DNA of 9,039 nucleotides from assembly GCA_007125415.1 (NCBI GenBank), contig SLDH01000328.1, positions 1 to 9,039 of the forward strand. The letters are read 5' to 3'. Position 1 is the first letter of the stretch, and each line of letters begins with the position of its first letter. Under the pieces are notes generated by a model. It worked only from the letters and a program-made list of their open reading frames with translations. It made no database searches and was not told the origin of the DNA. The stretch is from Roseovarius sp. (GTDB lineage: Bacteria > Pseudomonadota > Alphaproteobacteria > Rhodobacterales > Rhodobacteraceae). Positions 1-6,898 of the stretch are shown piece after piece. The translations under genes and the position numbers were made by a program.

Positions 1-194
1 AATTTGCTGAGGCGGCGCCCCGCGCGGAGCGATTGCCGCGTGCGCTTCTGGCCCTCTTTGCCGCCCGGGACGGGTTGGGAATCGGATTTGCCTGTTCCTC
101 TGGTCGCGGCGTTGAGCCCGGCATTGATGCCCCGGCCAATCACGCGGCGCATGATCTGCCGAATGATCATGCTGATTATTCTGTCGGCGTTCAT
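1..194 (-). CDS. Small basic hypothetical protein, 5' part only (runs off left edge)
   Basis: Function unknown. Reading the minus strand from an ATG at 194-192, the frame stays open for 64 codons to the window edge, so the stop codon is not seen. The start follows a good ribosome binding site (GGGAG, about 7 bases upstream). The visible protein begins MNADRIISMIIRQIMRRVIG. This amphipathic stretch of Ile/Met with regularly placed Arg (residues 5-21) is followed by a Gly/Asn/Ala-rich segment and then a Lys/Arg-rich, probably disordered tail (about 35-64). There is no true transmembrane segment and no enzymatic motif. From memory, short proteins with a similar start are common hypothetical proteins in Rhodobacteraceae; I cannot verify that here. 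It lies 68 bases downstream of scpB on the same strand and may be the last gene of that operon or have its own promoter. The plus-strand frame over the same bases lacks any such support. Confidence 0.72.
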   Translation of the reverse strand, partial: MNADRIISMIIRQIMRRVIGRGINAGLNAATRGTGKSDSQPVPGGKEGQKRTRQSLRAGRRLSK

Positions 195-262
195 TACGCT
201 CTCCCTTGACTGCTTCAGGTGAAGTTAATCACCGAATATGCAATTTTGAAGGCATGGTGCCC

Positions 263-925
263 TCAATCGCCGAAAAGTTCGTTCTGTCCATCGACCGCAG
301 TCTCTTCTGCATCGGTATCTCCCTCGCCGAATTGGGGCATCTCGCCGGGGGGCGGTCTGTTTTCCAGAAGGCCCGCCGCGCGCAGTTCGGCCAGTCCGGG
401 CAGATCGCGCGGGCTTTCCAGCCCGAAATGGTCGAGAAAGGCATCGGTCACGACAAAGGTCACCGGACGCCCCGGTGTCATCTTGCGACGGCCAAAGCGG
501 ATCCATTCCATCTCCAGCAACTGGTCAACCGTCCCGCGGCTGACCGACACGCCCCTTATTTCCTCGATCTCCGCGCGGGTGACGGGCTGGTGATAGGCGA
601 TGATGGCCAGCGTCTCGATCGCCGCACGGCTCAGTTTGCGCCGCTCGATGGTCTCGCGATGCATGAGAAAGCCCAGATCGGGCGCCGTGCGCATCGCATA
701 GGTATCACCCACACGCCGGATCTGCACGCCGCGCCCTTCATATCGCTTGCGCAACTGCACCAGTGCCTCGGCCGGGTCGCTGCCATGGGGCATTCGGGCC
801 GCCATGTCGCGAATGCTCACCGGCTCTGCGGTGGCAAAGAGGATCGCTTCCAGCATCCGCTCCTGTTCGGCGAGGGGCGGCGCGGCGAAGAGGCTTTGTT
901 CCGCTTTCTCATGCTCTTCAGTCAT
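263..925 (-). CDS. scpB: Segregation and condensation protein ScpB
   Basis: 220-aa accessory (kite-type) subunit of the SMC-ScpAB condensin, which helps to compact and segregate the chromosome by binding the ScpA kleisin as a dimer. The N-terminal winged-helix domain is at about 20-90 (ERMLEAILFATAEPVS). The family signature LSRAAIETLAIIAYHQPVTR lies at 98-117, followed by EIEEIRGV and a second winged helix up to about 170. The tail (about 195-220) is acidic and low in complexity, as is common in the family. Length is typical. The ATG at 925-923 overlaps the end of scpA by 8 bases, with an AAGGAG site 7 bases upstream inside the scpA coding sequence, so translation is probably coupled to scpA. 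Identity is secure from the signature and from adjacency to scpA. Confidence 0.95.
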   Translation of the reverse strand: MTEEHEKAEQSLFAAPPLAEQERMLEAILFATAEPVSIRDMAARMPHGSDPAEALVQLRKRYEGRGVQIRRVGDTYAMRTAPDLGFLMHRETIERRKLSRAAIETLAIIAYHQPVTRAEIEEIRGVSVSRGTVDQLLEMEWIRFGRRKMTPGRPVTFVVTDAFLDHFGLESPRDLPGLAELRAAGLLENRPPPGEMPQFGEGDTDAEETAVDGQNELFGD

Positions 926-1718
926 CGCGATGCTCCTTGCGGCGCAGCTCGACAGGGGCGAATGTCTCGCTCTGGCGCAAATCTACCCGGCCCTCCTTGG
1001 CCAGTTCCAGAGCCGCTGCGAAATTCGAAGCCGTGGCGCTGCGCCGGCGCACGGGATCGTCGGTGAATCCGTCGGGCAGATAGGCCGAAAGGTCGGTCCA
1101 GGTGCCGGCAAAGCCGATGAGACGACGCATATGCTCCAAGGCTTGCTCCAGCGTGAAGATCGCGTCGCGGTCCATCACATAGGGGCGGAAATCATCCCGT
1201 GTGCGGATCCTCGCATAGCCCTGCATCAGATCGAGAAGGGTCGCAGTGTAGGTCAGCTTGCGCACCTGCCGGACATCTTCGGGCACACCGCGCGCGAAGA
1301 AATCGCGGCCCAACTGATCCCGCGCCAGGAGTCGGGCAGCCATTTCGCGCATCGCCTGAAGACGCTCGAGCTGGAAGGCAAGGTGCGCGGCGAGATCTTC
1401 GCCCGAGGGCCCGTCCTCTGCCGGGTCCGGCGGCAGCAGCAGTCGCGATTTGAGAAAGGCAAGCCAGGCCGCCATTACAAGATAATCGGCCGCGAGTTCG
1501 ATGCGCAGCGCCTTCGCCTTTTCGACGAAATCCAGATATTGCCGGGCCAGCTCCAGTATCGAGATCTGCCTCAGATCCACCTTCTGCGTGCGCCCCAGCG
1601 TCAGCAGCAGATCAAGCGGGCCCTCGAACCCGTCAAGATCAACGATCAGCGCCTCCGTGACAAGGCGGTCGGCCACGCTTTCCACCTTTGCACCCTGATC
1701 GAAACTCTCCGCGACCAT
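918..1718 (-). CDS. scpA: Segregation and condensation protein ScpA (kleisin)
   Basis: 266-aa kleisin subunit that bridges SMC heads and binds ScpB in the bacterial condensin complex. The N-terminal region (about 24-95) carries the family hallmark FEGPLDLLLTLGRTQKVDLR (31-50) followed by the helical LARQYLDFVEKAKALRIELA segment. The C-terminal winged helix that contacts the SMC head is at about 215-266 (SNFAAALELAKEGRVDLRQS at 231-250). I chose the ATG at 1718-1716 because it forms a TGATG junction with the nagZ stop codon (1720-1718) and has an AAGGG site about 9 bases upstream. A GTG two codons earlier (1724-1722) is possible and would give 268 aa. Its 3' end overlaps scpB. Both overlaps fit co-translation of the cluster. 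Confidence 0.95.
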   Translation of the reverse strand: MVAESFDQGAKVESVADRLVTEALIVDLDGFEGPLDLLLTLGRTQKVDLRQISILELARQYLDFVEKAKALRIELAADYLVMAAWLAFLKSRLLLPPDPAEDGPSGEDLAAHLAFQLERLQAMREMAARLLARDQLGRDFFARGVPEDVRQVRKLTYTATLLDLMQGYARIRTRDDFRPYVMDRDAIFTLEQALEHMRRLIGFAGTWTDLSAYLPDGFTDDPVRRRSATASNFAAALELAKEGRVDLRQSETFAPVELRRKEHRDD

Positions 1719-2716
1719 CACCACGCGCCCTTCATGGCTTCAGCCATTCTTGCCTCCAACGCCGCCTCGTCCACCGGATCGGGGGTGATCCGCGCGGCAA
1801 GTGCAATCTCGGCGCGCGCCTGCGCCACATCGCTCAACTCGCCGGCTGCGGCGGCGGTTTGCGCGCGCGCCTCAAGGGTCCCATTGCAGTGCAGCACCAC
1901 ATCGCACCCGGCGCGCAGCGCATCCCGGGTGATCTCCGCGAGCGACCCGGAAAGCGCCTTCATCGAAATGTCATCGGTCATGATCAGACCGTCGAAGCCG
2001 ATATCTCTGCGGATCATGTCCATGATCTGCGCTGAGGTCGTGGCGGGGGCATCATCCAGCCGGGAATACACCACATGGGCGGTCATGCCCAAGGGCAGGT
2101 CATTGAGCGCCCGGAACGGGGCGAAATCCGTATCGGACAGGTCTTCGGCATCGGCATCCACCACCGGCAGGTCCAGATGGCTGTCCACCATCGCGCGCCC
2201 ATGGCCGGGCATGTGTTTGACGACGGGCAGGACGCCACCATCGAGCAACCCGTCCGCCACCGCGCGGCCGATCTCGGCCACAGCCTCGGCCTCGGTGCCG
2301 TAGCAGCGATTTTTCAGGAAGGGGTGCGTGTCCGCCCCGGCCACGTCCACGAGCGGCGCGCAATTGCTGTCAATGCCCAGCGCATGCAGTTCGCTGGCGA
2401 TGATCCGGTAGCGCCAATACATCGCCTCCGCCGGCAGGGCCGCGGCCTCGACCTGCTCCAGCGGCGGCATCCACTCGCGCCATTGAGGGCCGCGCAGGCG
2501 CTGGACGCGCCCGCCCTCCTGATCGATGGTGATGAGGGCCTCGCGCCCCACCACTTCCCGCAATTCACCGCAAAGCGCGCGCACCTGATCGGGGGTGTCG
2601 ATGTTGCGCGCGAAAAGGATGAAGCCGAAAGGGTTCGCATCGCGGAAGAAGGCCCTTTCATCGGCTGTGAGGCGCAGGCCTTCAGCATCGAGTATCGTGG
2701 CCCCGAAACGACTCAC
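1718..2716 (-). CDS. nagZ: Beta-N-acetylhexosaminidase NagZ (glycoside hydrolase family 3)
   Basis: Cytoplasmic enzyme of peptidoglycan recycling: it removes N-acetylglucosamine from GlcNAc-anhydroMurNAc (peptides). In some bacteria its products influence AmpR-type beta-lactamase induction. With the start chosen here (332 aa) the visible motifs are GFILFARNI (31-39), IDQEGGRVQR (64-73), KHMPGHG (167-173), the DSH triplet (178-180) of the mobile catalytic loop that carries the general acid/base His, and MTDDISM (246-252), whose first Asp is the family nucleophile. All key residues are present, so it should be active. There is no signal peptide, consistent with NagZ. I chose GTG 2716-2714 because it forms a GTGA overlap with the stop codon of the upstream SPOR gene and gives the usual RFGATI N-terminus. 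An in-frame ATG at 2737 (339 aa) is the alternative. Neither start has a strong ribosome binding site. Confidence 0.93.
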   Translation of the reverse strand: MSRFGATILDAEGLRLTADERAFFRDANPFGFILFARNIDTPDQVRALCGELREVVGREALITIDQEGGRVQRLRGPQWREWMPPLEQVEAAALPAEAMYWRYRIIASELHALGIDSNCAPLVDVAGADTHPFLKNRCYGTEAEAVAEIGRAVADGLLDGGVLPVVKHMPGHGRAMVDSHLDLPVVDADAEDLSDTDFAPFRALNDLPLGMTAHVVYSRLDDAPATTSAQIMDMIRRDIGFDGLIMTDDISMKALSGSLAEITRDALRAGCDVVLHCNGTLEARAQTAAAAGELSDVAQARAEIALAARITPDPVDEAALEARMAEAMKGAW

Positions 2717-3660
2717 CTTGTGACCACCGGAATGCATTCGGCATTGTCCGAGACAAGCGCCGAACAGAAACGCCGCGCGTCTTGCAGGTCTTCAAAGCCC
2801 ATGGCGCGCAGCCGGTAGAAGGTGCGCCCGCCGCTGCTGGCGCTTTGGATCACCCGGGATTTGCCCGCGAGATATTCGCCGAAACGGGTGTTCAGCCTTT
2901 CCCATTCGCGGCGCGCTGTCTCGGCGCTGTCGAAGGCGCCAAGCTGCGCGAGGCGCGTGCCAACGGGGATCGTGTCCGGGTCGATTTCCTCTGCCGCCGG
3001 TGCTGGGGCCAGTGCCGCAACGGGCTGGACATTGCCAAGCTCAAGCGGGCGCTCCTGCGGGCGCAGGGAACGTCCCAGCCCCTCCTGCTCGCTCGCTTCC
3101 TCCACCGCCTCAGGCTCGTCCACATCCGGAGGGCGCACCACCTCGGGCTCCACACCGGTCGCCGCCGCAATGGCGGCCCGCACCTCTTCCTCCGTGGCTG
3201 GCTGCACTTCGCCAAGGGGTGCCAGCTCGGCCAGGGGCGCGACACCCTCGGCAAGTTGTGCTGCAAGCCGCTCCACGGCCGAAATCTCGGCATCATCGGG
3301 GGCCACGGGCGCGGCAACGGGGGCGAATTCCTCAAGGCTGAGGTCGAGCGGCGGCGGAGCGAGGACCAGAGTGTCGGCCGGTGCCGCCGCACCGCCTTCG
3401 GCCGCCACATCATTGACGCTCAGCCCGACATGGCGCGCCAGCTGGCCGCCCGGATCGGCCGGTGCCACCCGTACCGGCCCTTCGGCCGCGCGCACCACGG
3501 GTACGCCGCTTACATCACGCATCCACATCTTGTAGCCCCATATGCCGATGCCGACCACAAGCGCAAACGAAAGGATCGCGCCGATGGCATTGGTGATGGT
3601 GGATATCCGCGGGGTCTTACGGGCCGCAGCGCGAGGCTGCGTGTCCTGCATCTGTGCCAT
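2713..3660 (-). CDS. SPOR-domain inner-membrane protein, probable cell-division/peptidoglycan-binding
   Basis: 315-aa bitopic membrane protein. It has a short basic cytoplasmic N-terminus (1-22), one hydrophobic transmembrane helix (about 24-46, ending near IGIWGYKMW), a long Ala/Pro/Glu-rich periplasmic linker of low complexity (about 60-225) and a C-terminal SPOR domain (about 232-312). The SPOR domain shows RLAQLGAFDSAETARREWER, then RTFYRLRAMGFEDLQDARRFC, the usual beta-alpha-beta repeat pattern. SPOR domains bind denuded glycan strands at the division septum, so this is probably a late divisome or septal factor; the specific role is inferred. Two cysteines (299, 309) near the C-terminus could form the disulfide seen in some SPOR domains. 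The ATG has a GAGG-type site (GAGGCGAGAC before the ATG). The gene follows argS after a 75-base gap and overlaps nagZ. Confidence 0.88.
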   Translation of the reverse strand: MAQMQDTQPRAAARKTPRISTITNAIGAILSFALVVGIGIWGYKMWMRDVSGVPVVRAAEGPVRVAPADPGGQLARHVGLSVNDVAAEGGAAAPADTLVLAPPPLDLSLEEFAPVAAPVAPDDAEISAVERLAAQLAEGVAPLAELAPLGEVQPATEEEVRAAIAAATGVEPEVVRPPDVDEPEAVEEASEQEGLGRSLRPQERPLELGNVQPVAALAPAPAAEEIDPDTIPVGTRLAQLGAFDSAETARREWERLNTRFGEYLAGKSRVIQSASSGGRTFYRLRAMGFEDLQDARRFCSALVSDNAECIPVVTR

Positions 3661-3695
3661 GTCTCGCCTCTTCTTCTCCGGCGAGCGTCGATCAC

Positions 3696-3722
3696 CGGGG
3701 AGTTTCTGCCTATGCCTCCCCG
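3696..3722 (-). other. Hairpin in the argS / SPOR-gene gap
   Basis: A perfect 7-bp inverted repeat (CGGGGAG at 3696-3702, CTCCCCG at 3716-3722) encloses a 13-base loop. On the transcribed minus strand it begins 13 bases after the argS stop codon and ends about 35 bases before the SPOR start codon. No run of T follows, so it does not look like a standard intrinsic terminator. It may instead be a processing or stability element, or a weak attenuator that separates argS from the downstream cell-division genes. The structure is seen in the sequence; the function is inferred. Confidence 0.4.
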
Positions 3723-3735
3723 AACCAGCACGGTT

Positions 3736-5481
3736 TTACCGCATCTCTTCCGCCGGGGTTACGCCAAGAATACCAAGACCTGAGGAAATAACAACGGTCA
3801 CGGCCCGCGCGAGCGCGATTTTCGACTGTGAGGCGGGTGCATCCTGCTCATCGAGAAAGCGCAGGGCAGGCAGATCATTGCCACGGTTCCACAGGCTGTG
3901 CAGGTCGCTGGCCAGATCATAGAGATAGAAGGCTACGCGATGGGGCTCGTTCGTGCGTCCGGCGAGCTCCACAAGGCGTGGCCATTCCGCGAGCTTGCGC
4001 GCCACGTTCAGTTGCGCCTCATCCTCCAGCTTTGCGAGATCGGCTGCGGCCAGTGTCGCGTCGGAGACATCGATGCCCGCTTCAGCCGCCTTGCGCAGTA
4101 CCGAGTTAACCCGCGCATTGGCGTATTGCACGTAGAAGACCGGATTGTCCTTCGACTGCTCGAGCACCCTGGCGAAATCGAAATCGAGCGGCGCGTCGTT
4201 CTTGCGCGTGAGCATGTGAAACCGGGTGACATCGGGACCAACCTGATCGACCACATCGCGCAGGGTCACGAAAGTGCCTGCGCGTTTGGACATCTTGAAG
4301 GGCTCGCCATCCCTGTAGAGCTTCACAAGCTGCGTCAGCTTTATGTCAAGCGGCACGCGCCCGTCGCTCAGGGCGGAAACGGCAGCCTTCATCCGTTTCA
4401 CGTATCCCCCGTGATCGGCACCGAAGACATCGATCAGCATGTCGAAACCGCGCGCGATCTTGTCGTAGTGATAGGCGATATCGGGGGCGAAATAGGTCCA
4501 TGCACCGTCGGATTTCTTCACCGGGCGGTCCACGTCATCCCCATGGGCGGTGGAGCGGAAAAGGGTCTGCTCTCTGGGCTCCCAGTCCTCGGGCTTCTTG
4601 CCCTTGGGCGGCTCGAGCACGCCTTCATAGATCAGCCCCTTTTGCTCAAGATCGGCCAGCGCCGCCTCGATCCGTCCCGTGCCGTAAAGCGATTTCTCCG
4701 AATAGTAATGATCCATCTGCACGCCGAGCGCGCCGAGATCGGCCTTGATCAGCAGCATCATCGCATCGGTGGCGAAATCGCGCACCGCCTCCAGCCAGAC
4801 GCTTTCGGGCTGGTCGATATAGGCCGCGCCCACCTTGTCCTTCAGGGCCTCGCCCACCTCGATAAGGTAATCGCCGGGATAGGTGCCATCCTCGAACGCC
4901 ACCGCCTGACCATGCGCTTCGAGATAGCGCAGATAGACGGATCGCGCCAGCACATCGACCTGCGCGCCGCCATCATTGATGTAATATTCGCGTGTCACGT
5001 CATAGCCGACATATTCGAGCAGGCTGGCCAGCGCATCCCCGAAGACAGCCCCGCGCGTGTGGCCCACATGCAGGGGCCCGGTGGGATTGGCCGATACATA
5101 TTCGACATTCACACGCTTGCCCTGCCCCATGCCGGAGCGCCCGAAATTCGCACCCTCGCGCAGCGTCGTCTGCACCACTTCCTGCCAGACCGTTGGGGCA
5201 AGCCGCAGATTGAGAAAGCCCGGACCTGCCACATCGGCGGCCATGATCCGCGCATCCGCAACAAGCAGAGCGGCCAGCGCCTCGGCGATCTCGCGGGGCT
5301 TTTGCCCCGAGGGTCGGGCCAGCACCATCGCGGCATTGGTCGCCATGTCGCCATGAGACGGATCGCGCGGCGGCTCGACGGCGACATTGCCGAAATCGAG
5401 CCCCTCTGGCAGGCCGCCCGCGGCTTGCAGCCCGGCCAGCGCCTCCAGCACGAGGGCGCGGATGTCGTTGAAGAGGTTCAT
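3736..5481 (-). CDS. argS: Arginyl-tRNA synthetase
   Basis: 581-aa class I aminoacyl-tRNA synthetase that activates arginine with ATP and charges tRNA-Arg in the cytoplasm. Domains in order: the N-terminal Arg-tRNA-synthetase domain that contacts the tRNA D-loop (about 1-90); the Rossmann catalytic core with the HIGH-type motif HVGH (138-141, in ANPTGPLHVGHTRG) and the KMSKR loop (396-400); and the C-terminal DALR anticodon-binding helical bundle (about 447-581). Length is normal. The frame is open for a further 73 codons upstream, but ATG 5481-5479 is the right start: it gives the family N-terminus MNLFNDIRALV and has AAGGAG 8 bases upstream. It follows dgt on the same strand after a 157-base structured gap, so it may be read both from upstream and from its own promoter. 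Confidence 0.97.
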   Translation of the reverse strand: MNLFNDIRALVLEALAGLQAAGGLPEGLDFGNVAVEPPRDPSHGDMATNAAMVLARPSGQKPREIAEALAALLVADARIMAADVAGPGFLNLRLAPTVWQEVVQTTLREGANFGRSGMGQGKRVNVEYVSANPTGPLHVGHTRGAVFGDALASLLEYVGYDVTREYYINDGGAQVDVLARSVYLRYLEAHGQAVAFEDGTYPGDYLIEVGEALKDKVGAAYIDQPESVWLEAVRDFATDAMMLLIKADLGALGVQMDHYYSEKSLYGTGRIEAALADLEQKGLIYEGVLEPPKGKKPEDWEPREQTLFRSTAHGDDVDRPVKKSDGAWTYFAPDIAYHYDKIARGFDMLIDVFGADHGGYVKRMKAAVSALSDGRVPLDIKLTQLVKLYRDGEPFKMSKRAGTFVTLRDVVDQVGPDVTRFHMLTRKNDAPLDFDFARVLEQSKDNPVFYVQYANARVNSVLRKAAEAGIDVSDATLAAADLAKLEDEAQLNVARKLAEWPRLVELAGRTNEPHRVAFYLYDLASDLHSLWNRGNDLPALRFLDEQDAPASQSKIALARAVTVVISSGLGILGVTPAEEMR

Positions 5482-5509
5482 CCCGGAGGCTCCTTGATCA
5501 CATGGGGCT

Positions 5510-5538
5510 GAGGTATCCAACGACGACGGCAAGGTCAA
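5510..5538 (-). promoter_or_regulatory. Possible argS promoter
   Basis: On the minus strand TTGACC (5538-5533, five of six matches to the -35 consensus) is followed after exactly 17 bases by TACCTC (5515-5510), a poor -10 match. Transcription would start near 5503 and give a leader of about 20 bases that contains the AAGGAG site of argS. The -35 is good and the spacing ideal, but the -10 is weak, so this is a suggestion only. Confidence 0.3.
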
Positions 5539-5542
5539 TCGC

Positions 5543-5621
5543 CGCGAAGCGGGCTTCGCGCCGAGGGCCGCGCCCGGGCAGGGCGCCCCGGCGAGACAGT
5601 GGGACCGAAGTGGCGCGAAGC
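5543..5621 (-). promoter_or_regulatory. Structured leader upstream of argS with competing helices
   Basis: In transcript order (minus strand) three related segments occur: A, GCTTCGCGCC (5621-5612); B, GGCGCGAAGC (5562-5553); and C, GCTTCGCG (5550-5543). B is a perfect 10-base complement of A and a perfect 8-base complement of C, so A-B and B-C pairing exclude one another. B-C forms a tight stem with a tetraloop of sequence CCCG. A further GC-rich hairpin (6-bp stem, 5-base loop, 5570-5586) lies in the A-B loop. No T-run follows B-C, so it is not an obvious intrinsic terminator. This could be an attenuator-like control element for argS, a dgt 3' structure or a palindromic repeat family. The repeats are seen directly; the role is inference. 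Confidence 0.4.
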
Positions 5622-5638
5622 AGTTTTCCCGCAGCCTG

Positions 5639-6817
5639 CTACACCCCGCCGCGCGCGCCCTTGTCGAAGCTGCCATCGAGCCCGCCCAGAAGGCGCGCAT
5701 GCTCTTGCAGGGCGAACCGATCGGTCATTCCGGCAATGTAGTCACTCACCAGGCGCGCCAGCGCGGTTTCATCTTCCACTCGCGCCACATCTTCCTGCCA
5801 CCGCTCGGGCAGATGCGTCGGCTGATCCATGTAGAAGGGAAAGAGGGCGCGGAGGATATCGGTGACCTGCGCGCGCATTTCCATGATCGCGGGGGCGCGA
5901 TACATGCGCCGGAACAAAAAATCCCGGATTACTCCGAGATCACGGCGCAGCGCCGGTGAAAACCCGATCACCGGGTGCCCGAGATGGCGGATATCGGCGG
6001 ACGACCGCGGCTGCGCCTCGCGCAACAGGGTCTGCGATGTGGTGATGACATCCTCGACCATGACGCCAAAGACACGGCGCAGCGCCTCGTGACGGCGGCG
6101 ATAGGCGGTCAGATCAGGATAGGCCTTCTCCACCTGCGCGTAGCACTCCCCCACGATGGGCAGATCACGGACATCCGCCTCGGAGAACAGCCCCGCGCGC
6201 AGCCCATCATGCAGGTCATGATTGTTATAGGCGATATCATCGGCCAGAGCGGCCACCTGCGCCTCGGCACTGGCATGGGTGTCAAGCTCGAGATCATGCT
6301 GCGCATTGTATTCGGCCAGCGCATAGGGGAGCGCGCCCGTGACCGGGCCATTGTGCTTGGCGATCCCTTCCAGCGTGTCCCATGTGAGGTTCAACCCGTC
6401 GAAAAGGGCATAATGACGCTCCAGCGAGGTCACGATTCGTACCGCCTGGGCATTGTGATCGAAGCCGCCATAGGGGGCCATCAGCGCATCCAGTGCCTCT
6501 TCGCCGGTGTGGCCGAATGGCGTATGCCCGAGATCATGCGCAAGTGCCACCGCCTCGGTCAGCTCCGTATTGAGCGCCAGCGCACCCGCGATGGTGCGCG
6601 CCACCTGCGCGACCTCGATCGAATGAGTGAGCCTTGTGCGGAAATAATCGCCCTCATGCTCCACGAAAACCTGCGTCTTGTGCTTGAGGCGGCGGAACGC
6701 ACTGGAATGGATGATGCGATCACGATCCCGCTGGAAGCAGGACCGAAATGCGCTCTCCTCCTCCGGGGTGCGCCGACCCCGCGTCAGGTCGGGTGTCATG
6801 GCATAGGCCACCTGCAT
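5639..6817 (-). CDS. dgt: Deoxyguanosinetriphosphate triphosphohydrolase-like protein (HD domain dNTPase)
   Basis: 392-aa HD-superfamily enzyme that hydrolyses dNTPs (classically dGTP) to the deoxynucleoside and tripolyphosphate, and so influences the dNTP pool. Metal-binding residues are visible: His in RLTHS (65), the HD pair in ALAHDLGHTPFGH (94-95) and Asp in LADDIAYNNHDLHDG (193 or 194). The N-terminal FQRDRDRIIHSSAFRRLKHKTQV block (28-50) is a hallmark of the family's type 2 branch. Length and N-terminus (MQVAYAMTPDLTRGR) suit ATG 6817-6815, which has a purine-rich AGGCAAAGAG stretch just upstream. ATG 6799 is an alternative. The open frame beyond 6817 is antisense to the erpA-like gene and not coding. 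It is transcribed divergently from that gene and lies upstream of argS. Substrate preference among dNTPs cannot be read from the sequence. Confidence 0.92.
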   Translation of the reverse strand: MQVAYAMTPDLTRGRRTPEEESAFRSCFQRDRDRIIHSSAFRRLKHKTQVFVEHEGDYFRTRLTHSIEVAQVARTIAGALALNTELTEAVALAHDLGHTPFGHTGEEALDALMAPYGGFDHNAQAVRIVTSLERHYALFDGLNLTWDTLEGIAKHNGPVTGALPYALAEYNAQHDLELDTHASAEAQVAALADDIAYNNHDLHDGLRAGLFSEADVRDLPIVGECYAQVEKAYPDLTAYRRRHEALRRVFGVMVEDVITTSQTLLREAQPRSSADIRHLGHPVIGFSPALRRDLGVIRDFLFRRMYRAPAIMEMRAQVTDILRALFPFYMDQPTHLPERWQEDVARVEDETALARLVSDYIAGMTDRFALQEHARLLGGLDGSFDKGARGGV

Positions 6818-6831
6818 CTCTTTGCCTGTCC

Positions 6832-6860
6832 TTGTCGCCACGCTGCCGATTTCATATATT
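6832..6860 (+). promoter_or_regulatory. Sigma-70-type promoter of the erpA-like gene
   Basis: TTGTCG (6832-6837, four of six matches to TTGACA) and TATATT (6855-6860, five of six matches to TATAAT) are separated by exactly 17 bases. Transcription would start near 6867, about 30 bases before the ATG at 6899, with a GAAGGA ribosome binding site between. An interrupted inverted repeat, TTCAT-N7-ATGAA (6851-6867), spans the -10 and could be an operator, though it is short. I saw no clear promoter for the divergent dgt gene in the same 81-base gap. Confidence 0.6.
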
Positions 6861-6898
6861 GCATGAACAGTCCGAATGAAACCGAAGGATGCGCCAAG

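Noticed and set aside
246..266. Hairpin at the end of scpB (TTGAAGGCA / TGCCCTCAA) as a terminator
   Set aside because: The stem has an internal mismatch, is interrupted into two 4-bp halves and overlaps the stop codon; the bases after it are A-rich with no T-run on the transcribed strand.
747..2303. 518-codon open frame on the plus strand opposite scpA and nagZ
   Set aside because: Same explanation: composition is low-complexity Arg/Ser/Ala, it crosses two real genes, and no protein family pattern is visible.
3898..5511. 537-codon open frame on the plus strand opposite argS
   Set aside because: It is antisense to the complete, motif-bearing argS gene, has no ribosome binding site and no recognisable domain. 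Long antisense frames are expected in DNA of this GC content with biased third positions.
5482..5700. 73-codon N-terminal extension of argS
   Set aside because: It overlaps the 3' end of dgt and the structured gap, while the downstream ATG at 5481 has the ribosome binding site and the family N-terminus.
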